NCBI GenBank assembly: GCA_034003145.1
Contig: JAVEZE010000061.1
Coordinates: 1 to 14,766, forward strand
DNA from: JACKPD01 sp034003145
GTDB lineage: Bacteria; Spirochaetota; Spirochaetia; CADAEX01
Length of the DNA stretch: 14,766 bases
Reading direction: 5' to 3'
The first letter of the stretch is position 1. The number at the start of each line of letters is the position of its first letter. Made by a program: the position numbers and the translations under genes. Of the stretch, positions 1 to 7,029 are shown piece by piece. The notes below the pieces were generated by a model, which saw only the letters and a program-made list of their open reading frames with translations, made no database searches and was not told where the DNA came from.

Positions 1-433
1 TTATCCAGTACTCCTTAACCCCTTTTCTTTCATAAAGCGCGAGTTTTTTTATCAAATCCCATGAGGCATTAGATGGAGATAATATTTCAATAACAATGTC
101 AGGAGGGCCGGTATATCCTCTTTCACTTAATTTTGAAAGATCACAGAAGACAAGGATATCAGGCTGAACAATAGTACTTGTCTCATCCCCTGTTTCCCCT
201 TCTTCAGGAAGAAAAACATCATAAGGGGCTGCAAAAACCTTGCAAGGCTTATCAATGAGATAATTGGCAATCTGCCGGAACATTTCTCCAGAAATTTCCT
301 GGTGAGTTGTACCCGGAGCCGGGCTCATGTCATAGGCCTGTCCGTCAATAATTTCCCACCTCTCTTCCTCCGGCCAGTTTTTATACTGCGCATAGGTAAA
401 ATAATCTTTATTCTTTTCTTTCGGCAGCGGCAT
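1..433 (-). CDS. Uma2 family (DUF820) putative endonuclease-like protein, copy 1, cut by the window edge
   Basis: The first 144 codons of a Uma2/DUF820 protein are visible; the end of the gene lies left of the window. Uma2 proteins have a PD-(D/E)XK nuclease-type fold by family knowledge, but their cellular role is poorly defined. The reading shows the family pattern: WEIIDG near the N-terminus, then HQEIS, IDKPCKV, QPDILVF and PPDIVIEILSPS, ending near KEYWI. It matches the complete copy at 3565-4227 with only substitutions and no gap. I chose the ATG at 433-431 because GGAG sits 6 bases upstream of it. The ATG at 445-443 overlaps that GGAG and has no Shine-Dalgarno site of its own. An extended -10 element lies just upstream. 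The family is confident; the function is not. Confidence 0.85.
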   Translation of the reverse strand, partial: MPLPKEKNKDYFTYAQYKNWPEEERWEIIDGQAYDMSPAPGTTHQEISGEMFRQIANYLIDKPCKVFAAPYDVFLPEEGETGDETSTIVQPDILVFCDLSKLSERGYTGPPDIVIEILSPSNASWDLIKKLALYERKGVKEYWI

Positions 434-445
434 AAAACTCTCCAT
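1..445. repeat. Direct repeat, left copy (matches 3795-4239)
   Basis: This stretch aligns base for base with 3795-4239 at a constant offset of 3794. A hand count gives about 22 differences over the first 430 bases, roughly 95% identity, with no indels. Similarity falls off around the first ATG, but a weaker match continues to a shared TATACCACAA box (461-470 here, 4251-4260 in the other copy). The repeat is the Uma2 coding sequence plus its promoter and probably continues left of the window. Confidence 0.9.
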
Positions 446-458
446 TCCTAATACTTTC

Positions 459-467
459 ACTATACCA
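459..467 (-). promoter_or_regulatory. Extended -10 promoter element for Uma2 copy 1
   Basis: On the minus strand the sequence reads TGGTATAGT, an extended -10 (TGn plus TATAGT), about 26 bases upstream of the chosen start. The complete copy has TGGTATAAT at the same relative place. No good -35 box is visible, which fits an extended -10 promoter. This is inferred from pattern only. Confidence 0.45.
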
Positions 468-549
468 CAAATGGCAGAAAAAATAAACTGACAAGACTAC
501 AGGCGGAATAGCTGTAAAGTCAGGCAACTGACAAATCCATCACAAACTA

Positions 550-579
550 TTAAGAAATACCTGTTTTTTATGATATAAT
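550..579 (+). promoter_or_regulatory. Promoter of the sodium:solute symporter gene
   Basis: A perfect TATAAT lies at 574-579 and is preceded by TGA, giving an extended -10 TGnTATAAT. TTAAGA at 550-555 matches the -35 consensus at 4 of 6 positions with an 18-base spacer. Transcription would start near 586, leaving a leader of about 28 bases that contains AAAAGGAG before the ATG at 614. Confidence 0.6.
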
Positions 580-613
580 AATTTTAAACTTATGTTTTCA
601 AAAGGAGTGCAGC

Positions 614-2014
614 ATGATTGTTTTAAGTATTTACCTTATTCTTCTTCTTACTATAGGCATTCTTGATTTTAGAAAAGTTAAAAACTTTAATGACTATGTT
701 CTTGCCGGAAGAAAACAGAGTTTTATTATTGTAACAGTCAGCCTGATGGCTTCCATGATAGGAAGCGGCTCTACCATAGGCCTTGCGGACAAGACTTATA
801 CAAAAGGATTTCCCGCTATATGGTTTCTTGCGGTCGGCGGAATCGGACTGATACTACAGTCTCTTCTTTTATCAGAAAAAGTGAGAAAATCAGAAGCTGT
901 AACACTGCCTGATCTTGCTGAAAAAACAATGGGGAATTCAACAAGAGTCCTTGTCGCTTTTATTATCGTAATTACTTGGGTAGGTATAATCGCAGCCCAG
1001 TTTATCGCGGCAGGGAAGATAATTACAGCTCTGACAGGTCTTGATTCGTTCTGGGTATTAACACTCTCTGCCGCTGTCATTGTAATCTACTCATACCTCG
1101 GAGGGCAGGCTTCTATCCTGAAAACAGATTTTCTTCAGTTTTCAATACTTTTTATAGCTGTTGTATTTACAGTAATTTTTCTTTATTCAGTTACCCCACC
1201 TCCACCTGGAGAAATCAGAATTGAGCTTTTAAACAGCAGTTTTACAGGAAAAGATCTGTTTTATTACCTTACAATTGTAATGGGATCATATTTTATATGT
1301 CCCATGATGTTCAGCCGGCTTTTAACAGCAAAAAATCCGGAAACAGCAAAAAAAGCAAGTATGATAGCAGGAATCGGTGTTCTCGGTTTTGCAGTATTAA
1401 TAGTGCTTATTGGATTATGGGGTAAAGCTAATATTGAAAATCCTGGAAAAGCAGGTGTACTATCATGGATTTTTGTTAATGAACTGCCAAAAGCCGGAGG
1501 AGTTATTCTGATTCTCGGGATCCTTTCCGCGATTATTTCAACAACTGATACATGTCTTTTAATGACTGCAAGTATTATTGAATATGATATTATCAATCCG
1601 CTCACAAAAAAATATTCAAAAAGTACAAAAAGCAATGGTAAATCAGGGGTTCTCCTTACCAGAAATATTGTTCTTGTTCTGGGGGTTCTCGGATACCTGA
1701 CTGCGTTCTGGGGAAACTGGGATATTATCGGCCTGCTTCTTGAGGCATTTGAATTCTATACAGCCGGAATTGTTCCTGCGATGTTTATTGCGCTTTTTGT
1801 AATCAACAAGAAAACACTTTCTCCATCCTGGTCATTCAGCGCAGTCCTTACAGGCGGTATTTTCGGGATCCTCCCTAAAATCACCCCGCTGATAAGCAGC
1901 CTTGAATCAATATTTCCCGGTTTCTGGGTAAAATCATTGCCGATTATCGGAATGTTTCTGTCCCTGGCTCTTGCAATTACAGCTGCGGCTAAGGGGAAAG
2001 TAAAAGTTTCTTAA
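614..2014 (+). CDS. Sodium:solute symporter (SSS/SSF family) permease
   Basis: This 466-residue protein is almost entirely hydrophobic helices, the size and pattern of the SSS family (TC 2.A.21), which use a sodium gradient to import solutes across the inner membrane. Family marks include FNDYVLAGRK near residue 25, the SLMASMIGSGSTIG helix near 42-56, LPDLAEK near 98, a W-x-x-x-I-A-A-Q-F helix near 122-131, and YSYLGGQASILKTDFLQF near 158-176. A short TPPPP loop near residue 193 precedes a soluble segment. The substrate cannot be read from the sequence. Start: ATG with AAGGAG 6 bases upstream and a strong extended -10 promoter. It is the only gene in its unit and converges on the aminotransferase gene with a 20-base gap and no evident terminator. 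Confidence 0.9.
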   Translation: MIVLSIYLILLLTIGILDFRKVKNFNDYVLAGRKQSFIIVTVSLMASMIGSGSTIGLADKTYTKGFPAIWFLAVGGIGLILQSLLLSEKVRKSEAVTLPDLAEKTMGNSTRVLVAFIIVITWVGIIAAQFIAAGKIITALTGLDSFWVLTLSAAVIVIYSYLGGQASILKTDFLQFSILFIAVVFTVIFLYSVTPPPPGEIRIELLNSSFTGKDLFYYLTIVMGSYFICPMMFSRLLTAKNPETAKKASMIAGIGVLGFAVLIVLIGLWGKANIENPGKAGVLSWIFVNELPKAGGVILILGILSAIISTTDTCLLMTASIIEYDIINPLTKKYSKSTKSNGKSGVLLTRNIVLVLGVLGYLTAFWGNWDIIGLLLEAFEFYTAGIVPAMFIALFVINKKTLSPSWSFSAVLTGGIFGILPKITPLISSLESIFPGFWVKSLPIIGMFLSLALAITAAAKGKVKVS

Positions 2015-2034
2015 CTATTATTGATTGGAGCATG

Positions 2035-3162
2035 CTAAGGATGATTTTTCATTACCCTGTCAACAATTTCAAATGCTTTCTGCAGAAGCTCAATATCTGC
2101 CTGATTTCCCATGTGGCCGAACCTGAAAACCTTTCCTGATAGTTTTCCCAGCCCTCCTGCTGCAGCAAGCCCCTCATTTCTGAGCTTTTTAAGAAAGATT
2201 TTACTGTCCCGCCCTTTGGGAATATAAACTGAAGTAACAGTTGGGGATAAAATGGCAGATTTATCAGGATACAGGATAAAACCCCTGCGCTGAAACTCTT
2301 CCCGGCAGAAATTGGCTGCTTTTTCATGCCGTTTGAAAACATTTTCAATCCCCTCCTCATAAAGGAGGGAAACAGCTTTATTCAGCGCAGCAACACCGTG
2401 CCAGTGCGGTGTATATGGGAATTTTACCTTTTGAGCAATATTGTTATAGGGGAGCAGTTCATCATATCCCTGATATTTTACCTTTTTAATAATATCCCAG
2501 GCAGCATCGCTTACTGATAAAAAACACTCACCCGGAGTCGCAGATAGACACTTCTGGGCTCCGCAGAGAAGAAAATCAATATTCCATTTATCAGCCTCAA
2601 CAGGGGCTCCCCCGAGAGATGCAACCGCATCAACATAAAAAAGAGGTACATCAAGTTCCTTTTTTAATGCGCCAAGCCCGGCAAGAGGATTTAACGTGCC
2701 TGAAGGGGTATCGCAGTGAACTGCTGTAATCAGTAAAGGTTTTACCGCTTTTATCCTTTTTTCAATTTCTGAAAGATCAGAGATTGTTGTGTCATAAGGG
2801 AGGTTGATTCTTTCAACTACAGCGCCTATGGATTCTGCCATATCAGCGATCCCTTCTCCGAAAATCCCTGTTATAACTGAAACAACCCTGTCTCCCGGTT
2901 TAAGAACATTTTTAAGCCCTGCCCACAGGGCAAGCATAGCCTCCCCTGTCAACAAGACAACATCATTCTCAGTTCCCATCAGGCAGGCAAGTTTTTCTGA
3001 AGTCTCACGGTATAAAACACGGTAATCAGCTTCGAGGTTGCCTGAACCGTAATCTGCCCCTGCCAGTAATCCTACTTCAGGATGCATTGTTACCGGTCCC
3101 GGTACCATTGGAACAGGACAGTAACTTTTATACTTATTATTTATGTTCTGAAAATTGTTCAT
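2035..3162 (-). CDS. Class V PLP aminotransferase (serine-pyruvate / alanine-glyoxylate type)
   Basis: This 375-residue enzyme of the alanine-glyoxylate / serine-pyruvate aminotransferase group (fold type I, class V) transfers amino groups using pyridoxal phosphate in the cytoplasm. The visible family pattern is VPGPVTMHPEV at 19-30, LTGEAML at 71-77, VHCDTPSGTLNP at 148-159, the cofactor-contacting Asp178 in FYVDAVASLGG, and the Schiff-base Lys204 in CGAQKCLSATPGE. RFGHMGN lies near the C-terminus. The longer frame opens with TTG at 3192 and has no Shine-Dalgarno site. ATG at 3162 has AAAGGAAG about 10 bases upstream, and the extra codons fall in an Uma2 remnant, so I use 3162. Substrates could be serine, alanine, glyoxylate or ureidoglycine; I cannot tell which. 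Any link to the convergent symporter is only positional. Confidence 0.9.
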   Translation of the reverse strand: MNNFQNINNKYKSYCPVPMVPGPVTMHPEVGLLAGADYGSGNLEADYRVLYRETSEKLACLMGTENDVVLLTGEAMLALWAGLKNVLKPGDRVVSVITGIFGEGIADMAESIGAVVERINLPYDTTISDLSEIEKRIKAVKPLLITAVHCDTPSGTLNPLAGLGALKKELDVPLFYVDAVASLGGAPVEADKWNIDFLLCGAQKCLSATPGECFLSVSDAAWDIIKKVKYQGYDELLPYNNIAQKVKFPYTPHWHGVAALNKAVSLLYEEGIENVFKRHEKAANFCREEFQRRGFILYPDKSAILSPTVTSVYIPKGRDSKIFLKKLRNEGLAAAGGLGKLSGKVFRFGHMGNQADIELLQKAFEIVDRVMKNHP

Positions 3163-3180
3163 GGTTTTTGAACTTCCTTT

Positions 3181-3401
3181 TTTCACCTTCAATTTTAGAG
3201 ATCGCAGAATGCCAGAATATAAGTCTTAACAATGGCACTTGTCTTATTTTCTGAATACCCCTTTTCAGGGATGAAAAAATCATAAGTGGCAGCAAAACTT
3301 TACAGGGTTTATCTATGGGATTACTTTTATTCTGGCAGCGGCACAGCTCCTGCAATACTTATAATGTCAATATATCACAAATGACATTACAAATAAACTG
3401 A
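3181..3401 (-). pseudogene. Decayed third Uma2 copy, internally deleted and frameshifted
   Basis: Bases 3181-3335 align with the middle of the Uma2 gene (copy 1 about 121-275), and 3335-3401 align with its 5' end and upstream region (about 423-490). About 150-160 bases between these blocks are deleted. The old start region reads GTG CCG CTG CCA GAA and then a TAA stop. In another frame IDKPCKV survives, the same heptad as in both better copies, and then degrades. The 3' half of the gene is gone, and the break falls at the aminotransferase upstream region. The ATATATCACAAATG box, equivalent to TATACCACAAATG of copy 1, is still recognisable, so the old promoter may remain as TGATATATT on the minus strand. 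Together with 3402-3564, where I see no gene, this fills the gap between the aminotransferase and the intact Uma2 gene. Confidence 0.8.
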
Positions 3402-3541
3402 ATTATCCATTGATATTGAGGGGAATAAAATTACATCAAGGGTTTCCGGCAGCAGGAAATTGCCAAAACCATTCACCTTTGGCTTACAAGATTTTTTATT
3501 CATCCCAAAAACTGTGTTCCTGTAATCAAAATAGATGAAAC

Positions 3542-3569
3542 AAAAAACTGAATAAACAGTCTGTTTATT
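3542..3569 (-). terminator. Possible AT-rich terminator of Uma2 copy 2
   Basis: On the minus strand AATAAACA-GAC-TGTTTATT (3562-3569 with 3551-3558) forms an 8-bp stem with a 3-base loop, followed after CAG by six T's. The stem overlaps the Uma2 stop codon. It contains only one GC pair, so it may be weak. Confidence 0.4.
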
Positions 3570-4227
3570 GCTGCTTACTCTTTCTTGATGATTTTTTCCG
3601 CGCTGAAGAGGGATAGGGGCCTTCTTTCACAGTTTCAACCTGATTTTCAGGCAAACCAAATACCTTGCGCAGGTTAAGTTTAAAGTCAGGAAAAAGATCA
3701 AAGGATGGGGTATTTTTCTCATCATATATAAATGGTTTGCCGTAACTTTCTTTGGCAAGGACATACTTCCACACTATTTTATCGGATGGATGGATTATCC
3801 AGTACTCCTTAACCCCTTTTCTTTCATAAAGCGCGAGTTTTTTTATCAAATCCCATGAGGCATTAGATGGAGATAATATTTCAATAACAATGTCAGGAGG
3901 GCCGGTATATCCTCTTTCACTCAATTTTGAAAGATCACAGAATACAGTGATATCAGGTTGAACAATGGTACTTGTCTCATCCTCTGTTTCCCCGTCCTCT
4001 GGGAGAAAAACATCATAAGGGGCTGCAAAAACCTTGCAAGGCTTATCAATGAGATAATTGGCAATCTGACGAGTAATTTCTACAGATATTTCCTGGTGCG
4101 TCGTACCCGGAGCCGGGCTCATGTCATAGGCCTGTCCGTCAATAATTTCCCACCTCTCTTCCTCCGGCCAGCCTTTATACTGCGCATAGGTAAAATAATC
4201 TTTATTCTTTTCTTTCGGCAGCGGCAT
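3565..4227 (-). CDS. Uma2 family (DUF820) putative endonuclease-like protein, copy 2, complete
   Basis: This 220-residue Uma2/DUF820 protein has a predicted PD-(D/E)XK nuclease-like fold by family knowledge; no proven substrate or partner can be named. Features in order: YAQYKGWPEEERWEIIDG (14-31); H44 in a THQEIS segment; IDKPCKVFAAPYDVFLP (60-76); the motif Asp in QPDITVF (D92); PPDIVIEILSPS with E116; the WDLIKKLALYERKGVKEYW segment (125-143), whose lysines could complete the active site; and a Lys/Ser/Arg-rich tail. The ATG at 4227 has GGAG 6 bases upstream. The ATG at 4239 overlaps that GGAG and would add only MEKT. The length fits a full family member. It has its own extended -10 promoter and lies 97 bases after the ankyrin gene, so it is probably transcribed independently. 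Confidence 0.88.
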   Translation of the reverse strand: MPLPKEKNKDYFTYAQYKGWPEEERWEIIDGQAYDMSPAPGTTHQEISVEITRQIANYLIDKPCKVFAAPYDVFLPEDGETEDETSTIVQPDITVFCDLSKLSERGYTGPPDIVIEILSPSNASWDLIKKLALYERKGVKEYWIIHPSDKIVWKYVLAKESYGKPFIYDEKNTPSFDLFPDFKLNLRKVFGLPENQVETVKEGPYPSSARKKSSRKSKQQ

Positions 4228-4239
4228 AGTCTTCTCCAT
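3795..4239. repeat. Direct repeat, right copy (matches 1-445)
   Basis: This is the second copy of the Uma2-containing direct repeat, in the same orientation as the left copy. Differences are scattered single bases with one denser patch at 4056-4072, where residues change from EMFRQ to EITRQ. The 3' third of the gene (3565-3794) cannot be compared because its partner lies outside the window. Confidence 0.9.
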
Positions 4240-4248
4240 CTGATATTA

Positions 4249-4257
4249 ATTATACCA
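4249..4257 (-). promoter_or_regulatory. Extended -10 promoter element for Uma2 copy 2
   Basis: The minus strand reads TGGTATAAT, a consensus extended -10, 21 bases upstream of the chosen start codon. A -35 candidate, TGTGCA, 16 bases further upstream is weak. The same box in slightly altered form precedes copy 1 and the remnant. Confidence 0.5.
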
Positions 4258-4286
4258 CAAAAAACAGCAGTGCACATATGTAGACG

Positions 4287-4307
4287 AAAAAACCTGCACA
4301 GCTGCGC
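4287..4307 (-). terminator. Weak candidate terminator after the ankyrin gene
   Basis: On the minus strand GCGC-AGCT-GTGC can form a 4-bp stem including one G-T pair, followed by AGG and six T's, 17 bases after the stop codon. The stem is short, so the call is tentative. Confidence 0.3.
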
Positions 4308-4323
4308 TTTTACCTCACATGCC

Positions 4324-5520
4324 TTACTTTGCCCCTTTAGATATAAGTAACCGGAGTAAATCAGCAGAAGCGTTTGATTTTTTCGCTATATCAAGGACGC
4401 TCTCACCTGATCCGGTACGGCTGTTTACATCAAGCCCCCTGTTTATGAGATACTCTGCAATAGCAGGATTATCCTGATGGTAAGGGATGTAACCGGAATT
4501 CTGGATATTAACATCAAGCCCTGCCGCCGCATAGTGAAGTGCGTTATATCCTAAGTTGTCAGCTGCCGCAGGATCAGCTCCTTTTTCCACAAGAAATTTC
4601 ACAATATCGGGATATCCGTATTTTGCCGCGATATGAAGAGCGGTTTTACCGCTTTTATCTTTCGCGTTAACATAAGTTCCTGCAAAATATAGAAGTCTTG
4701 CTGTTTCGATGGATGATCTGAATACCGGAGTAACAACTCCCCCGCCTACAGATGCGGTTTTCATCAGGTAGATGCTTCCTTCACAGCCGGAATGAAGAGG
4801 CCTGCTGCCGTTTTTATCTTCAAGGTTGACATCAAGGCCTGATAGAATAAGCGCCTGGGCAATATCTGTGCCGCCGAACCGGGCTGCTATGTGAAGAAGG
4901 GATTGTCCGTTTCCATCTATCTGGAAAATATCCAGCCCTTTTTTCTGAAAAAATTTAAAGAGCTCCGGCGAATATCTTTTTACAATAGCAAGATAAAGCA
5001 GCCTGTCAGATTTTACCGCGGCCCCTTTTTTGATAAAATATCTTACCATCTCTTCATTAACATCAAATGCTTTTTCCATTAACGGAGCACCGTCTGAGGT
5101 TAATGCATCAGGGTCAGCTCCGCTGTCAAGAAGCAGTTTTGCAGATTCTGCCGACCGTGTTTCAAGGGCGATCTCAAGAGGCAGTTTCCCTTTTGTCCTG
5201 TAGTCAGAGGAGATCCCCCGTTTATTCGGGTCTGCCCCGTATTCAAGCAGGAGCTTGATAAAGCTGTGCCCGCTGGTATTATCCCAGGCAGCTGTTCCCA
5301 GCGGTGTGTTGCCGGAGATCCCGGTATCTGCAATATTGGCAAGAGAGGGGTTTTCTGCAAGAAGGGCTTTTACATCTTCGTACTGATTTTTTCTTATAAG
5401 AACATGTATTGACGGTTTTTCTTTTTTATCAAGCATGAACGGCAGCATGTAAATACAAGAATTCATTGAAAACAATAATACGGTGATCAGTATTATCTTA
5501 AACAGCAATGTTTTTTTCAT
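4324..5520 (-). CDS. Ankyrin-repeat protein, probable lipoprotein
   Basis: This is a 398-residue protein. Residues 1-22 are Lys-Lys, then a hydrophobic stretch, then MNSC, a signal peptide that looks like a relaxed lipobox with Cys22 as the lipidated residue. The rest is ankyrin repeats of about 33 residues: segments such as GNTPLGTAAW, GQSLLHIAARFG, SRPLHSGC, GKTALHIAAKYG, YNALHYAAAGLDVN and ESVLDIAKKS alternate with LLLEYGADPN, LILSGLDVN and FLVEKGADPAA type turns. I count about nine repeats, some degenerate. Ankyrin arrays bind protein partners; no catalytic domain is present. It would sit at the membrane facing the periplasm or the cell surface. Start: ATG with AGGGGGTG about 4 bases upstream. 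The partner is unknown, and the neighbours give no clue. Confidence 0.88.
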   Translation of the reverse strand: MKKTLLFKIILITVLLFSMNSCIYMLPFMLDKKEKPSIHVLIRKNQYEDVKALLAENPSLANIADTGISGNTPLGTAAWDNTSGHSFIKLLLEYGADPNKRGISSDYRTKGKLPLEIALETRSAESAKLLLDSGADPDALTSDGAPLMEKAFDVNEEMVRYFIKKGAAVKSDRLLYLAIVKRYSPELFKFFQKKGLDIFQIDGNGQSLLHIAARFGGTDIAQALILSGLDVNLEDKNGSRPLHSGCEGSIYLMKTASVGGGVVTPVFRSSIETARLLYFAGTYVNAKDKSGKTALHIAAKYGYPDIVKFLVEKGADPAAADNLGYNALHYAAAGLDVNIQNSGYIPYHQDNPAIAEYLINRGLDVNSRTGSGESVLDIAKKSNASADLLRLLISKGAK

Positions 5521-5600
5521 AATACACCCCCTGTTTTCAATATTTTAACCTGATTTGCATAAAAAAGCACGGATTAAAAGAGTGCACCTGGTGCGGTTTT

Positions 5601-5651
5601 ATAAAAGCCGAAAGCATGCCCGTGAAAAAATGCAGCGGGAAACTTTCGGCT
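5601..5651 (-). terminator. Terminator of fabF
   Basis: On the minus strand AGCCGAAAG (5651-5643) pairs with CTTTCGGCT (5614-5606). A second inner stem, CCCG with CGGG, lies in the loop, and TTTTAT follows. It begins 9 bases after the fabF stop. A further small palindrome, GCACCTGGTGC (5584-5594), lies beyond and might help. Confidence 0.6.
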
Positions 5652-5660
5652 CTTAACCGG

Positions 5661-6905
5661 TTATCTCACTTTTCCAAGCGCTATTGTAGAGTTGTGTCCT
5701 CCAAAGCCGAAGGAGTTTGAAAGGACAATGCTGACATCCTTTTCAACTACCTTCATGTTAAGTGATTTAAGATTGATCTCAGGGTCCTGGCTGAATATGT
5801 TGATATTGGCGGGAATCTTTCCGTCCCTTATCGCAAGAGCGCATATAATCCCCTCAACAGCGGAGGATGCGCCGAGTATATGACCATGCAGGGATTTAGT
5901 GCTGCCGACGCAGACTTTATCATCCTTATCGTCAAGCAGTTTTAATATCGCTTTTGCCTCGGCACGGTCTCCTACCGGAGTGGAGGTCCCGTGAGTATTT
6001 ATATAATCAATATCCTCAGCCCTTATTCCTCCCATCTCAATCGCCATTTTCATGGAAGCGTAGGCCCCGTTTCCTTCAGGGTCGGGGGCGACAAAATCAT
6101 AGGCATCGCCTGTCATTCCTGCCGAAATAAGCTCGCATATTATATTGGCCCCTCTTTTTTTGGCATGATCATAATCCTCAAGGACAAGCACACCTGCACC
6201 CTCTCCCATTACAAACCCGTCCCTGTCCCTGTCAAACGGGCGGGATGCGGTTTCAGGTGAATCATTTCTTGTTGACACTGCCCTCATGTTGGAAAATCCG
6301 CCTAAGGCAAGCTCCGATATTGTCCCTTCTGCGCCGCCTGCAAACATGGCATCTGCCATTCCGGATTTTATTATCATAGCTGATATTGCTATTGCGTGAT
6401 TTGCTGTCGCGCATGCGGTCTGAACACTAAGATTCGGCCCTTTATAACCGTAGAGCATACTCAGCAGCCCTGCCGCCATATTGCCGATTGAAAGGGGAAT
6501 ATAAAAAGGGCTTATTCTTCTGGCGCCTTTTGTAACAAGAGCAATTGAATTCTCATGCTGTACACTAAGGCCCCCTACACCGCTTCCTATGCTTATCCCG
6601 ATTCTATAGGGATCTTTGACAACTATCCCGGATGATTCACGGGCCTCTTTCATGGCGGCAGCTGCATAGTGGCAGAAAAGATCCATCCTTTTCGTCAGTT
6701 TAAGCTGTTCCTCTGTATAGTATTTTTTATAATCAAAATCCTTTATCTCGGCTGCTATTTTGCAGGGGATATTGGACGGATCAAACTTTGTAACCGGCCC
6801 AACGCCTGATTTTCCGGCAAGGACATTTTTCCAGGTCTCTTCAACATTATTTCCAAGAGGGTTTATTGTCCCCATTCCTGTTATGACTACTCTTTTATTT
6901 TCCAT
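5661..6905 (-). CDS. fabF: Beta-ketoacyl-ACP synthase II
   Basis: This 414-residue condensing enzyme extends acyl-ACP by decarboxylative condensation with malonyl-ACP in cytoplasmic type II fatty acid synthesis. The KAS II catalytic set is present: nucleophile Cys165 in QTACATANHA, His305 in NTHGTSTPVGD, Lys337 in GSTKSLHGH, His342 in the following GHILGASSA, and the NSFGFGGHN gate near the C-terminus. Length and N-terminus (KRVVITGMG) match the family. ATG at 6905 is preceded by AAGGAAGG with a 5-base gap. No acpP, fabD, fabG or fabH lies beside it; it stands alone, with its own terminator and a divergent AraC-type gene 124 bases upstream. A minus-strand TATAAT near 6930 could be its -10, but no -35 is convincing. 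Confidence 0.95.
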   Translation of the reverse strand: MENKRVVITGMGTINPLGNNVEETWKNVLAGKSGVGPVTKFDPSNIPCKIAAEIKDFDYKKYYTEEQLKLTKRMDLFCHYAAAAMKEARESSGIVVKDPYRIGISIGSGVGGLSVQHENSIALVTKGARRISPFYIPLSIGNMAAGLLSMLYGYKGPNLSVQTACATANHAIAISAMIIKSGMADAMFAGGAEGTISELALGGFSNMRAVSTRNDSPETASRPFDRDRDGFVMGEGAGVLVLEDYDHAKKRGANIICELISAGMTGDAYDFVAPDPEGNGAYASMKMAIEMGGIRAEDIDYINTHGTSTPVGDRAEAKAILKLLDDKDDKVCVGSTKSLHGHILGASSAVEGIICALAIRDGKIPANINIFSQDPEINLKSLNMKVVEKDVSIVLSNSFGFGGHNSTIALGKVR

Positions 6906-6992
6906 ATAGTCCTTCCTTATAATAAAAAGTGATTATAAAATAACACATCCTGCAAAGGATATCTTCCGGTATTATCCACACTTTTTGTGCTA

Positions 6993-7021
6993 TTGTCTGA
7001 TTCAATCTTTTATGCAATAAT
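6993..7021 (+). promoter_or_regulatory. Candidate promoter of the AraC-type gene
   Basis: TTGTCT (6993-6998), a 17-base spacer and AATAAT (7016-7021) match the -35 and -10 consensus at 4 and 5 of 6 positions. Transcription would start around 7028-7030, at the ATG itself, which suggests a leaderless message. Confidence 0.4.
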
Positions 7022-7029
7022 TTAATTAT

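Noticed and set aside
2015..2034. Terminator between the convergent symporter and aminotransferase genes
   Set aside because: The 20-base gap has no hairpin and no T tract, and I found none at the adjoining gene ends.
3163..3192. TTG-initiated extension of the aminotransferase gene
   Set aside because: There is no Shine-Dalgarno site before the TTG, the codons lie in Uma2 remnant sequence, and the ATG at 3162 has AAAGGAAG upstream.
3137..3355. 72-codon minus-strand open frame containing IDKPCKV
   Set aside because: It is a frame through the decayed Uma2 copy and runs on into the aminotransferase 5' end in a different frame. I treat it as pseudogene, not as a gene.
1..4260. Uma2 direct repeats as ends of a composite transposon
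   Set aside because: There is no transposase, no terminal inverted repeats and no target duplication; the repeats are explained by the gene itself.
6978..6990. CACA-CTTTT-TGTG as an operator or terminator
   Set aside because: The stem is only 4 bp, the sequence is common by chance, and no gene ends here.
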